The notes under the pieces: generated by a model
What the model was told of the DNA's origin: nothing
What the model saw: only the letters and a program-made list of their open reading frames with translations
The model's database searches: none
Assembly: GCF_000619945.1 (NCBI RefSeq)
Contig: NZ_JHVC01000006.1
Coordinates: 124,001-188,000, forward strand
Direction of reading: 5' to 3'
From: Clostridium lundense DSM 17049
GTDB taxonomy: Bacteria > Bacillota > Clostridia > Clostridiales > Clostridiaceae
Length of the DNA stretch: 64,000 nt
In this document: positions 45,198 to 53,813 of the stretch, piece after piece
Numbering within the stretch: position 1 is the first letter of the stretch
Layout: each line of letters opens with the position of its first letter
Translations under genes and position numbers: made by a program

Positions 45198-45238
45198 AAG
45201 GGTCTGTCACACTAAAAAAATTAGTGCGACAGACCCTT
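45198..45238. terminator. Terminator after ribH
   Basis: An 18-bp stem (AAGGGTCTGTCACACTAA with TTAGTGCGACAGACCCTT, one mismatch) and a 5-base loop, 39 bases after the ribH stop on the minus strand. Confidence 0.8.
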
Positions 45239-45276
45239 TGCTTTTACTTCATTACTTTTAAAATTTCAACTCTAAA

Positions 45277-45738
45277 TTATAGTTCTTTTATTAAATTTGC
45301 CATTTCAATAGCAGTAACTGCAGCTTCGTAACCTTTGTTCCCTGATTTTGTTCCTGCTCTCTCAATAGCCTGCTCAATATTTTCTGTAGTAATTACTCCG
45401 AATATTACTGGTACTTCTTCATCTAAAGATACCTTTGCTATTCCCTTAGTTACTTCTCCTGCAACAAGTTCATAATGAGAAGTAGCTCCTCTTATAACTG
45501 CCCCTAAACATATAACTCCATCATATTTTTTAGATTTAGCCATTTTTTTAGCAATAAGAGGTATTTCAAAAGCACCTGGTACCCATGCTATTTCTACATC
45601 CTCTTCTTTTACTCCATGTCTTTTAAATGCATCTAATGCTCCACTTAAAAGCTTGCTACCAATAAATTCATTAAATCTTCCTACCACTATTCCAAATCTT
45701 AAACCCTCTGCAATTAATTTTCCTTCATACATTTTCAT
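45277..45738 (-). CDS. ribH: 6,7-dimethyl-8-ribityllumazine synthase
   Basis: A 153-residue lumazine synthase that condenses the ribityl-pyrimidine with 3,4-dihydroxy-2-butanone 4-phosphate. GIVVGRFNEFIGSKLLSGAL opens it, PGAFEIPLIAKKM (about 55) and GAVIRGATSHYELVAGEV (about 80, active His) follow, and FGVITTENIEQAIERAGTK ends it. It is the last gene of the ribDE(BA)H operon. Confidence 0.96.
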   Translation of the reverse strand: MKMYEGKLIAEGLRFGIVVGRFNEFIGSKLLSGALDAFKRHGVKEEDVEIAWVPGAFEIPLIAKKMAKSKKYDGVICLGAVIRGATSHYELVAGEVTKGIAKVSLDEEVPVIFGVITTENIEQAIERAGTKSGNKGYEAAVTAIEMANLIKEL

Positions 45739-45784
45739 TTTTATTCCTCCCTAGAATTTTATATCTCTACTATATTTAAGTTTA

Positions 45785-46993
45785 TTATTCATTATCTAAT
45801 GTTAATAAATGCCCCATTTTTTCTTTCTTGGTTCTTAAGTAAAATTCACTTTCTTCATGACAGTGCATTTCTATAGGTACTCTATCTACTATTTCTATAC
45901 CATACCCTGAAAGTCCAGATACTTTTTTAGGATTATTTGTCATAAGTTTAACTTCTTTAATGCCCAAATCTGCAAGTATTTGAGCACCTATACCATAATC
46001 TCTTAAATCTGCTGGAAAACCTAGTGCTATATTAGCTTCCACTGTATCCATACCTTTATCTTGAAGAGCATATGCTTTTAACTTATTTATAAGCCCTATT
46101 CCTCTTCCTTCTTGTCGCATATATACTAAAACTCCTCTACCTTCTTTAGCAATAGCTTTCATTGCTGCAGCATATTGATCCCCACAATCACATCTTATAG
46201 ATCCTAATGCATCCCCAGTAAGACATTCTGAATGCATTCTAACAAGTACTGGTTCTTTACCACTTATATCTCCTTTAACTAAAGCCACATGATGTTCACC
46301 ATTTAGTTTATTTACATATCCATATATAGTAAATTCACCATATTTAGTTGGCATTTTTGCCTGAGTTACTCTTTCTATTAATGATTCATTTTTTCTTCTA
46401 TATGAAATAAGATCTGCTATAGTTATTATTTTTAAATTATGCTCTTTTACATACTCCATAAGCTGAGAAGTTCTAGCCATAGTTCCATCTTCATTCATAA
46501 TTTCACAAATTACTCCTGCTGGATATAGTCCTGCTAATGCTGCTAAATCCACTGAGGCTTCTGTATGACCTGCTCTTTTTAATACTCCTCCATCCTTAGC
46601 TTCTAATGGGAATATATGTCCAGGTCTTTTAAAGTCTTCTTCTTTTGCTTGTGGATCTAAAACTTTTCTTATAGTAGCTGCTCTTTCAAATGCTGAAATT
46701 CCTGTAGTAGTTTCTTTAGCATCTATGGATACTGTAAATGCAGTACCATTACTATCTGTATTTTCCTCTACCATTTGTCCTATATTTAACTGTTTTAATC
46801 TTTCTCCTATTACTGGCATACATATAAGTCCTCTACCATACTTAGCCATAAAATTAATAGCTTCTGGTGTAACCTTTTCCGCTGCCATAATTAAGTCACC
46901 TTCGTTTTCTCTATCTTCATCATCTATTACAACTATCATTTTTCCTTCTTTTATATCTAAAATTGCTTCTTCAATAGTATTAAATTTAAACAT
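45785..46993 (-). CDS. ribBA: Bifunctional 3,4-DHBP synthase / GTP cyclohydrolase II
   Basis: A 402-residue fusion. The N-terminal DHBP synthase has VIDDEDRENEGDLIMAAE (about 23-40) and GHTEASVDLAALAG. The C-terminal GTP cyclohydrolase II has VRMHSECLTGDALGSIRCDCGDQ (zinc cysteines, about 247-270) and YMRQEGRGIGLINK. It makes both entry compounds of riboflavin synthesis. The ATG at 46993 follows AAGGATGG; the longer frame to 47014 does not. Confidence 0.96.
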   Translation of the reverse strand: MFKFNTIEEAILDIKEGKMIVVIDDEDRENEGDLIMAAEKVTPEAINFMAKYGRGLICMPVIGERLKQLNIGQMVEENTDSNGTAFTVSIDAKETTTGISAFERAATIRKVLDPQAKEEDFKRPGHIFPLEAKDGGVLKRAGHTEASVDLAALAGLYPAGVICEIMNEDGTMARTSQLMEYVKEHNLKIITIADLISYRRKNESLIERVTQAKMPTKYGEFTIYGYVNKLNGEHHVALVKGDISGKEPVLVRMHSECLTGDALGSIRCDCGDQYAAAMKAIAKEGRGVLVYMRQEGRGIGLINKLKAYALQDKGMDTVEANIALGFPADLRDYGIGAQILADLGIKEVKLMTNNPKKVSGLSGYGIEIVDRVPIEMHCHEESEFYLRTKKEKMGHLLTLDNE

Positions 46994-47126
46994 AGTTAAT
47001 ATCCATCCTTTCAAAATTTGAGTTGAATTTTAAATTATAGATTTTCTGTAGCAAAGCGTAAGAAAATCTTCATTTACTATTCTCTCTTCATTCTTAATTC
47101 TTCACTTAAAAGATCCTAATGGTCTT

Positions 47127-47777
47127 TTAACAAAATCCATGCTGACTTAAAAAATTTAAATCTAATGTGGTTTTACTCTCTTCTTTAACATTAAAGCCTA
47201 TTAATTTCTCTACATATTTTCCAATAAGGTCGCATTCTAAGTTAACCCTATCTCCAGTTTTTTTGCTTAAAAGAGTAGTTTCTTCTCCTGTATGAGGTAT
47301 TATAGAAACCTTAAACATATTTTTATCCACATATGCTACAGTTAAACTCACACCATCAATAGCAATTGAACCTTTGTGAATAATATATTTTAAAACTTCC
47401 TCCTCTGCTTCCATAGAAATCCAAACTGCATTATCCTCTTTTTTAAACTCTTTTATCATTCCAGTACCATCTATATGACCACTTACTATATGCCCTCCCA
47501 ATCTATCGGAAAGCCTCAATGCTCTTTCTAAATTGACTTTACTTCCTATAGATAAATTGTTTAGACTACTTCTTCTCATAGTTTCTGGCATAACATCTAC
47601 TGTAAAGCTACTACTTGTAAAATTGGTCACTGTGAGACAAACTCCGTTCGTTGCTATACTATCCCCTAGCTTTACATCTTCTAACACTTTTTTAGCTTCT
47701 ATAGTAATACTAGCTGACTTTGTTCCTCTATTTATCCCCTTAATTATTCCTATTTCCTCCACAATACCAGTAAACAA
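47127..47777 (-). CDS. ribE: Riboflavin synthase, alpha chain
   Basis: A 216-residue enzyme made of two lumazine-binding repeats: MFTGIVEEIGIIKG...SIATNGVCLTVT and IVSGHIDGTGMIKEF...SIAIDGVSLTVA. It dismutates two lumazines into riboflavin. The C-terminus carries a short extra tail ending in SQHGFC. It lies in the ribDE(BA)H operon, with a 113-base gap before ribBA. Confidence 0.95.
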   Translation of the reverse strand: MFTGIVEEIGIIKGINRGTKSASITIEAKKVLEDVKLGDSIATNGVCLTVTNFTSSSFTVDVMPETMRRSSLNNLSIGSKVNLERALRLSDRLGGHIVSGHIDGTGMIKEFKKEDNAVWISMEAEEEVLKYIIHKGSIAIDGVSLTVAYVDKNMFKVSIIPHTGEETTLLSKKTGDRVNLECDLIGKYVEKLIGFNVKEESKTTLDLNFLSQHGFC

Positions 47778-48080
47778 AACTTCCCACTCCTTTTATTCAG
47801 AGTATAGATTACAGAGTACAGAGATTATTGAAATTTTGCTACGCAAAATCATCTATTACTTATTATCTTTTCTATGTTATTTTTTTATTTCTTACTCTTT
47901 TCTCTACGCTCTGTTCCCTTTCATCTATTGTCTTCTCTCTATTATTTTTAACTCTTAGCTTTTCACTATTTTGTCCCTGATTCTATGATCTATCATCTAT
48001 TATCTTTACTCTATACTCTTTGATCTATGATCTATACTCTTATGATCTATGCTGTTATGATCTGTACTCTGTTCTCTAAC
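47778..48080. repeat. Low-complexity CTCTATACTC / TGATCTAT repeat tract
   Basis: The ribD-ribE gap and the last 20 codons of ribD consist of degenerate short units such as TGATCTATACTC and CATCTATTATC. Shorter pieces of the same kind occur at 49405-49445 and 61870-61890. It does not look coding outside ribD and is probably expanded by slippage or a dispersed repeat. Confidence 0.55.
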
Positions 48081-49169
48081 CAAGCTTCCTTCTATCAAAA
48101 TATCTTCATCAAATCTAGTTATACTTATGTCTTTCAAATTTATAGCATCTTTCATAAACTCTATTCCATCTCCAGCTACAGAAGTTTTTGCTAAAGCACC
48201 TCCTATTATTTTAGGAGCTATAAAATTCATAACTTTATCTACTATTCCTGCCTTTAGTGCTGAATAATTTAAAGTTCCTCCTCCTTCTAAAAGTACACTA
48301 TCTATTTTTTCTTCTCCTAATCTCTTCATAAGAAAATTCAAATCTACTCTACCTTCTTTAATAGGAGTAATTATTATTTCTCCTCCCAATTCTTGTATCT
48401 TACTCAAACTTTCCTTTGCTGCCTTTTCTGTAGTAGCAATTATTGTTCTTCCTTCTTCTTTAAATACTTTTGAATTAAGAGGTATTCTTGCAGTACTATC
48501 TACTATTATTCTTACCGGATTTCTCCCTTTTATATCCTTAAGCCTAGTAGTTAAACTTGGATTATCTTTTATTACAGTATCTACTCCCACCATGATTGCT
48601 GAAAGTCTATGCCTAATATAATGTACATATTCTCTTGATTTTTCATTTGTTATCCATTTAGAATCTCCTGTTACTGTAGCAATTTTTCCATCTAATGTAC
48701 TGGCAGTTTTCATTATACAAAATGGTTTTTTTGTAGTTATATAATGTATAAATACTTCATTTAATTTTTTTGCCTCTTCCCCTAATAGCCCCACTTCTAC
48801 TTCAATACCGTTATCTTTTAGTATTTGTATTCCATTTCCTGCCACTATCGGGTTTGGATCTACCATAGAAATTGTAACTTTCTTTATACCTTTTTCTATA
48901 ATGGCTTTAGCACACGGTGGAGTTTTTCCATAATGAGAACAAGGTTCCAATGTAACATACATATGATCTCCTGTTACATCTTCCTTAGCACTATTAAAAG
49001 CATTTATTTCAGCATGCGGTCCTCCATAAGCCCTATGATATCCTTCTCCTATTATTCTTCCATCCTTTACTATAACCGCGCCTACCAGTGGATTAGGATT
49101 TACAGCACCTATGCCTAGCTTTGCCAACTCTAAAGCTCTTCTCATGTACTTTTCTTCCACATCATTCAT
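48006..49169 (-). CDS. ribD: Bifunctional riboflavin deaminase/reductase
   Basis: A 387-residue fusion. The N-terminal deaminase has the zinc motif GGPHAEINAF (about 46) and PCSHYGKTPPCA (about 74). The C-terminal reductase has STLDGKIATVTGDSKWITNE (about 157) and VLLEGGGTLNYSAL (about 292). It carries out the second and third steps of the riboflavin pathway. After the usual family end (DEDILIEGSLV) there is an extra tail of DHxSIDH repeats encoded by a low-complexity tract. It is the first gene behind the FMN riboswitch. Confidence 0.95.
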   Translation of the reverse strand: MNDVEEKYMRRALELAKLGIGAVNPNPLVGAVIVKDGRIIGEGYHRAYGGPHAEINAFNSAKEDVTGDHMYVTLEPCSHYGKTPPCAKAIIEKGIKKVTISMVDPNPIVAGNGIQILKDNGIEVEVGLLGEEAKKLNEVFIHYITTKKPFCIMKTASTLDGKIATVTGDSKWITNEKSREYVHYIRHRLSAIMVGVDTVIKDNPSLTTRLKDIKGRNPVRIIVDSTARIPLNSKVFKEEGRTIIATTEKAAKESLSKIQELGGEIIITPIKEGRVDLNFLMKRLGEEKIDSVLLEGGGTLNYSALKAGIVDKVMNFIAPKIIGGALAKTSVAGDGIEFMKDAINLKDISITRFDEDILIEGSLVREQSTDHNSIDHKSIDHRSKSIE

Positions 49170-49245
49170 CTCCCATATATAATTTGCCCTTCAGGAAAAA
49201 TCTAAATATGAAACTATTTCTTTATTCATTGTTTACTATTTAAAA

Positions 49246-49277
49246 TGAAAAAATCCCTGAAATTTCTTTCAGGGATT
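49246..49277 (-). terminator. Riboswitch expression-platform terminator
   Basis: Minus strand AATCCCTGAAA/TTTCAGGGATT (11 bp, 4-base loop) followed by six T. It lies about 200 bases after the FMN aptamer and 75 before ribD. FMN binding should favour this hairpin. Confidence 0.75.
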
Positions 49278-49473
49278 AAAAAATACAAACTTAAAAAATT
49301 ACAACATAATTTTTAGTCAATAATTGCCACAAAACTACTAAAATAGCTTCTCTTCTCGCACTACAAAAAACTCAAATTAAAAATTTTTCATAATACCAAT
49401 GAAAATAAATTCTATTTCTCTGTGCTCTATTATCTGTACTCTAAAAAATTACCACGTAAATTTTTCGCGCTTT

Positions 49474-49577
49474 CCTTCTTTCATCCAGACTTTACTGTCG
49501 GCCCTGGAATTTCACCAGATCTGCCTTTCGGCTGGCGGGCTTTACCGCCGGTATGGAATTTCACCAAACCCTGAAGG
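49474..49577 (-). ncRNA. FMN riboswitch (RFN element)
   Basis: The conserved RFN blocks are present in order on the minus strand: CAGGGTTTGGTGAAATTCC, ATACCGGCGGTAAAGCCCGC, TCTGGTGAAATTCCAG, GGCCGACAGTAAAGTCTGG, ATGAAAGAAGG. The closing stem is CCTTC/GAAGG. It senses FMN and shuts off ribDE(BA)H through the downstream terminator. Confidence 0.95.
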
Positions 49578-49603
49578 ACTAATTTTATTTAATTTTCAGC
49601 TTA

Positions 49604-49632
49604 AGAATATCATTTTTTATTTATACTGTCAA
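49604..49632 (-). promoter_or_regulatory. Promoter of the rib operon
   Basis: Minus strand TTGACA (49627-49632), a 17-base spacer and TATTCT (49604-49609), about 25 bases before the aptamer begins. Confidence 0.65.
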
Positions 49633-49665
49633 TTACTATTTTTAGAATATTTGTATTTATACGAA

Positions 49666-49707
49666 TTTGAGCATATTATTGACATAATATACTCAAACAT
49701 ATAGAAT
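49666..49707 (+). promoter_or_regulatory. Promoter and operator dyad of the M20/DUF3100 operon
   Basis: TTGACA (49679-49684), a 17-base spacer and TAGAAT (49702-49707). A dyad TTTGAG-c-ATATTAT-tgac-ATAATAT-a-CTCAAA (49666-49697) is centred on the -35. A second small palindrome GTACTTAGTAC lies just downstream. Repressor control is inferred. Confidence 0.5.
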
Positions 49708-49818
49708 GTACTTAGTACGTTAATTAAACACACTTGTTTTTAAAAGACAGACATATTTGAAAAATATTAATTTTTATATTATTAAAATAATTCTTTATTA
49801 AAAAAGGTGGGATAAATT

Positions 49819-51141
49819 ATGACTGTAGAAGAACTAAAGAAATTGGTATGTGAAACCATTGATAAAAATTCTGATAAGCTTATTACATTGGCAAAAAATT
49901 TAGAGGAAACTCCTGAATTAGGCTTTAAAGAAGAAAAAACTGCTGAAAAAGTTTGTAATTTCTTTAAAGAATTAAATATTTCTTATAGAGATAAACTAGC
50001 TTTAACAGGTGTAAAAGCTAAATTAAAGGAAAACTCATCTGGTCCTAATGTGGCAATACTTGGAGAATTAGATGGAGTTATATGTTTTGATAGTCCAAAA
50101 GCTAATAAAGAAACTGGTGCTTCTCACACTTGTGGTCATAACCTTCAAATTACTACAATGCTTGGAGCTGCCCTTGGCCTTAAACTATCAGGAATTGAAA
50201 ATGAACTAGCTGGTAATGTAACATTTATGGGTGTTCCTGCAGAAGAATATATAGAAATAGAATATAGACAAAAGCTTAGAGAAGAAGGGAAACTTCATTT
50301 CTTAGCTGGAAAGCAAGAACTTATATATAGAGGAGAATTGGATGATATAGATATGGCTATGATGATGCATTCTTTAAAGAATTGTCCTGAACCTACTGTA
50401 GCCATAGGAGAAACTAGTAATGGATTCCTGGGAAAAACAATAGAATATATTGGCCAAGCTGCCCATGCTGCTGAAGCTCCTCATAATGGAGTAAATGCTC
50501 TAAATGCTGCTATGCTTGGTATTATGGGAATAAACGCTTTAAGAGAAACCTTCAGAGATGAAGATTCAATAAGAGTTCATCCAATTATAACTAAAGGTGG
50601 AGACACTGTAAACAGTGTTCCTTCAGATGTAAGAATGGAAAGCTATGTTAGAGCTAATAATGTAGATGCCATGAAATTAACTAATGAAAAAGTAGATAGA
50701 GCATTAATTGCTGGTGGATATGCCATGGGTGCTAAAACTATAATTAACACAATACCTGGTCATCTTCCATTAAAATGTTCTAAACAGATAAACTCCTTAT
50801 TTGAACAAAACAGCAAAGCTTTACTACCTGAAGATAAAGTTATAGATGCAGGTCACTTTGCTGCCTCTACTGATATGGGTGATGTTTCAAACCTTATACC
50901 TTCAATACATCCATTCATAGGGGGAGTATCTGGAGCTTTACATACAAAAGATTTTAATGTTGAAGATTATTATGGAGCTTGTATACTACCTGCAAAATTA
51001 ATGGCAATGACAGTAATCGATCTTTTATATAATAATGGGGAAAAGGCTAAACAGGTTATTGACTCCTTTACTCCTACTTTTAAAAATAAAGAAGAATATA
51101 TTAATTTCTTAGAAAACTGTTTTGAAAGGAAGGTTCAATAA
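49819..51141 (+). CDS. M20-family amidohydrolase (AbgB-like)
   Basis: A 440-residue zinc amidohydrolase or aminoacylase. Metal-binding regions: GASHTCGHNLQI (about 98-109), GVPAEEY (about 134), and GALHTKDF near the C-terminus; a dimerisation domain lies at about 205-310 (GQAAHAAEAPHNGVNALNAA). It resembles AbgB, which cleaves p-aminobenzoyl-glutamate, and related N-acyl amino acid hydrolases. It is cytosolic. The next gene overlaps its stop by one base and encodes a DUF3100 membrane protein, so the pair likely imports and cleaves one compound. Confidence 0.85.
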   Translation: MTVEELKKLVCETIDKNSDKLITLAKNLEETPELGFKEEKTAEKVCNFFKELNISYRDKLALTGVKAKLKENSSGPNVAILGELDGVICFDSPKANKETGASHTCGHNLQITTMLGAALGLKLSGIENELAGNVTFMGVPAEEYIEIEYRQKLREEGKLHFLAGKQELIYRGELDDIDMAMMMHSLKNCPEPTVAIGETSNGFLGKTIEYIGQAAHAAEAPHNGVNALNAAMLGIMGINALRETFRDEDSIRVHPIITKGGDTVNSVPSDVRMESYVRANNVDAMKLTNEKVDRALIAGGYAMGAKTIINTIPGHLPLKCSKQINSLFEQNSKALLPEDKVIDAGHFAASTDMGDVSNLIPSIHPFIGGVSGALHTKDFNVEDYYGACILPAKLMAMTVIDLLYNNGEKAKQVIDSFTPTFKNKEEYINFLENCFERKVQ

Positions 51142-51962
51142 TGAAGAACTGGAAAAATCACGCATTAGTTCTTATATTAGTTATTATCGCCGAACTTATA
51201 GGTGTTATTAAATATCAATTTGGTCCTGGTACAATAGTACTTTTACCAATGCTTTATGCATTGATATTTGGAGTACTTTTATGCCCTAAATTCTTAAAAG
51301 TTGTAAATGATAAGGATATGAAAGATGCTGGAACTTTAATTACTGTATCCTTAATGCTTTTAATGGCAAGATACGGAACAATGATAGGACCTACTTTACC
51401 AAAGATAATAAAATCTAGTCCTGCTCTAATACTTCAGGAGTTTGGTAATGTTGGTACAGTATTTTTAGGAGTACCTCTTGCAATAATGCTTGGATTAAAA
51501 AGAGAAACCATTGGTGCTGCGCATTCTATAGCTCGTGAACCTAATGTTGCTTTAATTAGTGATATATACGGCCTTGAAGGCACAGAGGGACAAGGCGTTA
51601 TGGGAGTATATATTTGTGGTACTGTTTTTGGAACTGTATTCTTTGGAATTTTAGCTAGTTTTTGTGCTGCTTATCTTCCATTGCATCCATATTCCTTGGC
51701 TATGGCATCAGGAGTTGGAAGTGCTAGTATGATGACTGCGGCAGTTGGATCTTTAAGTGCCATGTATCCTGATATGAAAGATACTTTAGCTGCCTTTGGT
51801 GCTGCAAGTAATATGTTATCTGGACTAGACGGATTATATATGTCACTATGGGTATCACTTCCTTTAACTGAATGGTTATATAAGAGATTTTATAAAGTAA
51901 AATATGGAGTAGAAGCTCCAAAGATAGAAATTTCAAAAGTAAATCCTTCTGAGGAGGCTTAA
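51141..51962 (+). CDS. DUF3100 membrane protein
   Basis: A 273-residue membrane protein of about 7 hydrophobic segments. Gly-rich loops (REPNVALISDIYGLEGTEGQGVMGVY, then MASGVGSASMMTAAVGSLSAMYPD) are typical of secondary transporters. I assign it to DUF3100. It is translationally coupled to the M20 gene and 2 bases ahead of another small membrane protein. A transport role for the amidohydrolase substrate is inferred. Confidence 0.7.
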   Translation: MKNWKNHALVLILVIIAELIGVIKYQFGPGTIVLLPMLYALIFGVLLCPKFLKVVNDKDMKDAGTLITVSLMLLMARYGTMIGPTLPKIIKSSPALILQEFGNVGTVFLGVPLAIMLGLKRETIGAAHSIAREPNVALISDIYGLEGTEGQGVMGVYICGTVFGTVFFGILASFCAAYLPLHPYSLAMASGVGSASMMTAAVGSLSAMYPDMKDTLAAFGAASNMLSGLDGLYMSLWVSLPLTEWLYKRFYKVKYGVEAPKIEISKVNPSEEA

Positions 51963-51964
51963 TT

Positions 51965-52411
51965 ATGAAGATTAAAGATTCTCTTTTTATATTAGTTTTA
52001 ATAGGAATTCTTTCATTAGTAGGAAATATGATTGGTCCAAAAAATAATATTTTTGAAGCTATACCAGGAATGCTTATTTTAATCGGAATATCTATTGGAG
52101 GAATTTTCCTTGCTAAAATTATTCCAGGCAAAATTCCTGCTGTTGCATATATTGTTACTTTAGGATGTATTGTTACTTATCCTGGAATACCAGGTGCTGA
52201 AATGATTTCAAAATACATTTCAAAAGTGGATTTCTTAGCCCTTACTACACCTATACTTGCATATGTTGGTATATCTATTGGTAAGGACCTAGAAGCCTTT
52301 AAAAAATCTGGTTGGAGAATAGTAGTTGTTTCTATTTTCGTATTTACAGGAACCTACCTAGGCTCCGCTGTAATTGCTCAATTTATTTTAAAATTCTTAG
52401 GCCAAATCTAA
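51965..52411 (+). CDS. Small four- to five-segment membrane protein, partner of DUF3100
   Basis: A 148-residue membrane protein with segments at about 7-24, 32-50, 58-75, 93-110 and 118-140. It carries Gly/Pro-rich turns (GMLILIGISIGGIFLAKI, LGCIVTYPGIPGAE). Its spacing (2 bases) and size suggest it is the second half of a split transporter with the DUF3100 protein. No named family was recognised. Confidence 0.6.
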   Translation: MKIKDSLFILVLIGILSLVGNMIGPKNNIFEAIPGMLILIGISIGGIFLAKIIPGKIPAVAYIVTLGCIVTYPGIPGAEMISKYISKVDFLALTTPILAYVGISIGKDLEAFKKSGWRIVVVSIFVFTGTYLGSAVIAQFILKFLGQI

Positions 52412-52438
52412 AAATTTGATATAAAAAACCGTTTTTCT

Positions 52439-52484
52439 AAAAAAGGGATCTGATTCCACCTATTTATAATCAGATCCCTTTTTT
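52439..52484. terminator. Bidirectional terminator between convergent operons
   Basis: Perfect 17-bp stem (arms 52439-52455 and 52468-52484, GGGATCTGATT core) with A6/T6 ends and a 12-base loop. It ends the M20 operon and the opposite permease gene. Confidence 0.88.
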
Positions 52485-52501
52485 ATTTATCTTTTTAAAA
52501 A

Positions 52502-53695
52502 TTATAATAAATTAGTAAAAATTCCTGCTATTATAACAGATGTTATGGTTACAGTTACAAACCCACCAACTATCATTTGAGGAAGCATATTGTCCATTAA
52601 ATACTTTTTTTCTTCTTCATTATTAGCTAATGCTTTGGAAGCTTCTTCTGTTAAAACATAATTAGGTGGAAAACCATACAGAGCTGTTAGTGATGTTGCA
52701 AAAGCCATTTCTTTTGTCATTCCTAGAAGTTTTCCTACAAGTATCGAAGTTATTGCCATACCTATAACCCCTACTATAATTATTAAGAAAAGTGGACCTG
52801 CTATTTGTGCTAGCATTTGTGGAGTTGCTTTTGATAAAGCTCCAAATATATATACCATAAGTATAAACATTAAAAATCCAAAAGAACCCGATGCATGTAA
52901 AGAATCTCTATCTAAAAATCCTAATTCTTGAAGTATTATTCCAAAAACCAAACATAGTACAAAGGGAGATAATTTGTTGTTTGTTAGTGCTGCTACTTTA
53001 ACTGCTAAATATGAACTAAAAGCCATTTTAGCAAATATGGTAGCCGTAGTATTATATTTAGCTGGTATAGGTGGAATTAATTTTTTATTCTCTGCCTTCT
53101 TTTCTATCACAGCAGACGCTTCTGCTATAGATTTCATTTTTTCATTTTCTTCCGTACTATTATACAACTTTAACAACCTCTTGCCTTCCCTTTTTAGACA
53201 AATTGCTGTTAATGGATACCCTGCAAATCCTTGCATTACATACATTACAATAGCTAATATTGATGCTAATTCAAGCCCTTTTTTTGCTGCTGCTTCCTGC
53301 ATCATTAGTGCTGCTACAATTCCTCCTGTTAATGGTGGCAACCCTGATACTACATATTGCTTTCCGATTAATGGAATACATATTAGTAAGCATGCAACTA
53401 TCATTCCTACTAATCCTGCTAAAGTAATCACTATAACTTTCCATTGCCTTATAAGTTCCGATACACTTATGATAGTTCCCATATGAGTGATACACATGTA
53501 CATAGCTATTGAAGCTACTGGCATACCAAATCCAGGAATATCAATTAAGTTTTTAGGTAGACACGTCCAATATCCTGCTAGAAAAAGAACTGCTACTACA
53601 AATACTGAAGGTATCCACGCTTTTGTTTTAGTTCCAATAAAATCTCCCAAAGCAAAAATTATCCCGATAATTAAAAAGGCAGCTACTGGTGACAT
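52502..53695 (-). CDS. Putative GltS-like secondary transporter
   Basis: A 397-residue membrane protein with about 10-11 segments and a cytosolic loop near 180-220 (rich in Glu/Lys). The loop GLPPLTGGIVAALMMQEAAAKKG and the later TSLTALYGFPPNYVLTEEASK look like paired re-entrant motifs of inverted-repeat carriers such as GltS. The family assignment is uncertain. It follows a sigma-54 activator gene on the same strand, which may control it. Confidence 0.5.
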   Translation of the reverse strand: MSPVAAFLIIGIIFALGDFIGTKTKAWIPSVFVVAVLFLAGYWTCLPKNLIDIPGFGMPVASIAMYMCITHMGTIISVSELIRQWKVIVITLAGLVGMIVACLLICIPLIGKQYVVSGLPPLTGGIVAALMMQEAAAKKGLELASILAIVMYVMQGFAGYPLTAICLKREGKRLLKLYNSTEENEKMKSIAEASAVIEKKAENKKLIPPIPAKYNTTATIFAKMAFSSYLAVKVAALTNNKLSPFVLCLVFGIILQELGFLDRDSLHASGSFGFLMFILMVYIFGALSKATPQMLAQIAGPLFLIIIVGVIGMAITSILVGKLLGMTKEMAFATSLTALYGFPPNYVLTEEASKALANNEEEKKYLMDNMLPQMIVGGFVTVTITSVIIAGIFTNLL

Positions 53696-53773
53696 TTACA
53701 TCCTTCCTTTCTTTAGGCATATTCAAAAAATATTTCAACTATTATTTATTTCATATGCCTTATTATATTTTTA

Positions 53774-53804
53774 CTATGTTTGTACAATATTTTTACAAAC
53801 ATAG
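53774..53804. promoter_or_regulatory. Dyad between sigma-54 activator and transporter genes
   Basis: Perfect arms CTATGTTTGTA and TACAAACATAG separated by 9 bases, 80 bases upstream of the transporter start. It suits an enhancer site for the sigma-54 activator, or a hairpin that ends its transcript. No clear -24/-12 promoter was found nearby. Confidence 0.4.
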
Positions 53805-53813
53805 CTTGAAACT

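Noticed and set aside
47533..47958. Plus-strand frame of 141 codons over ribE and the repeat tract
   Set aside because: Antisense to ribE and then low-complexity sequence; not a plausible protein.
47778..48060. Short repeats considered as a CRISPR array
   Set aside because: Units are degenerate 8-12-mers without constant repeat length or unique spacers.
48825..49118. Plus-strand frame of 97 codons inside ribD
   Set aside because: Opposite to a certain gene, composition is artefactual and there is no ribosome binding site.
49399..49704. Plus-strand frame across the FMN riboswitch
   Set aside because: The region is a clear RFN element on the minus strand; the frame is accidental.
53271..53495. 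Minus-strand frame inside the GltS-like transporter gene
   Set aside because: Overlaps the 397-residue gene in another frame; no supporting site.
53696..53813. Sigma-54 -24/-12 promoter before the transporter
   Set aside because: An AAGGCATATGAAA stretch lacks the GG-N10-GC spacing with TTGC, so no call.
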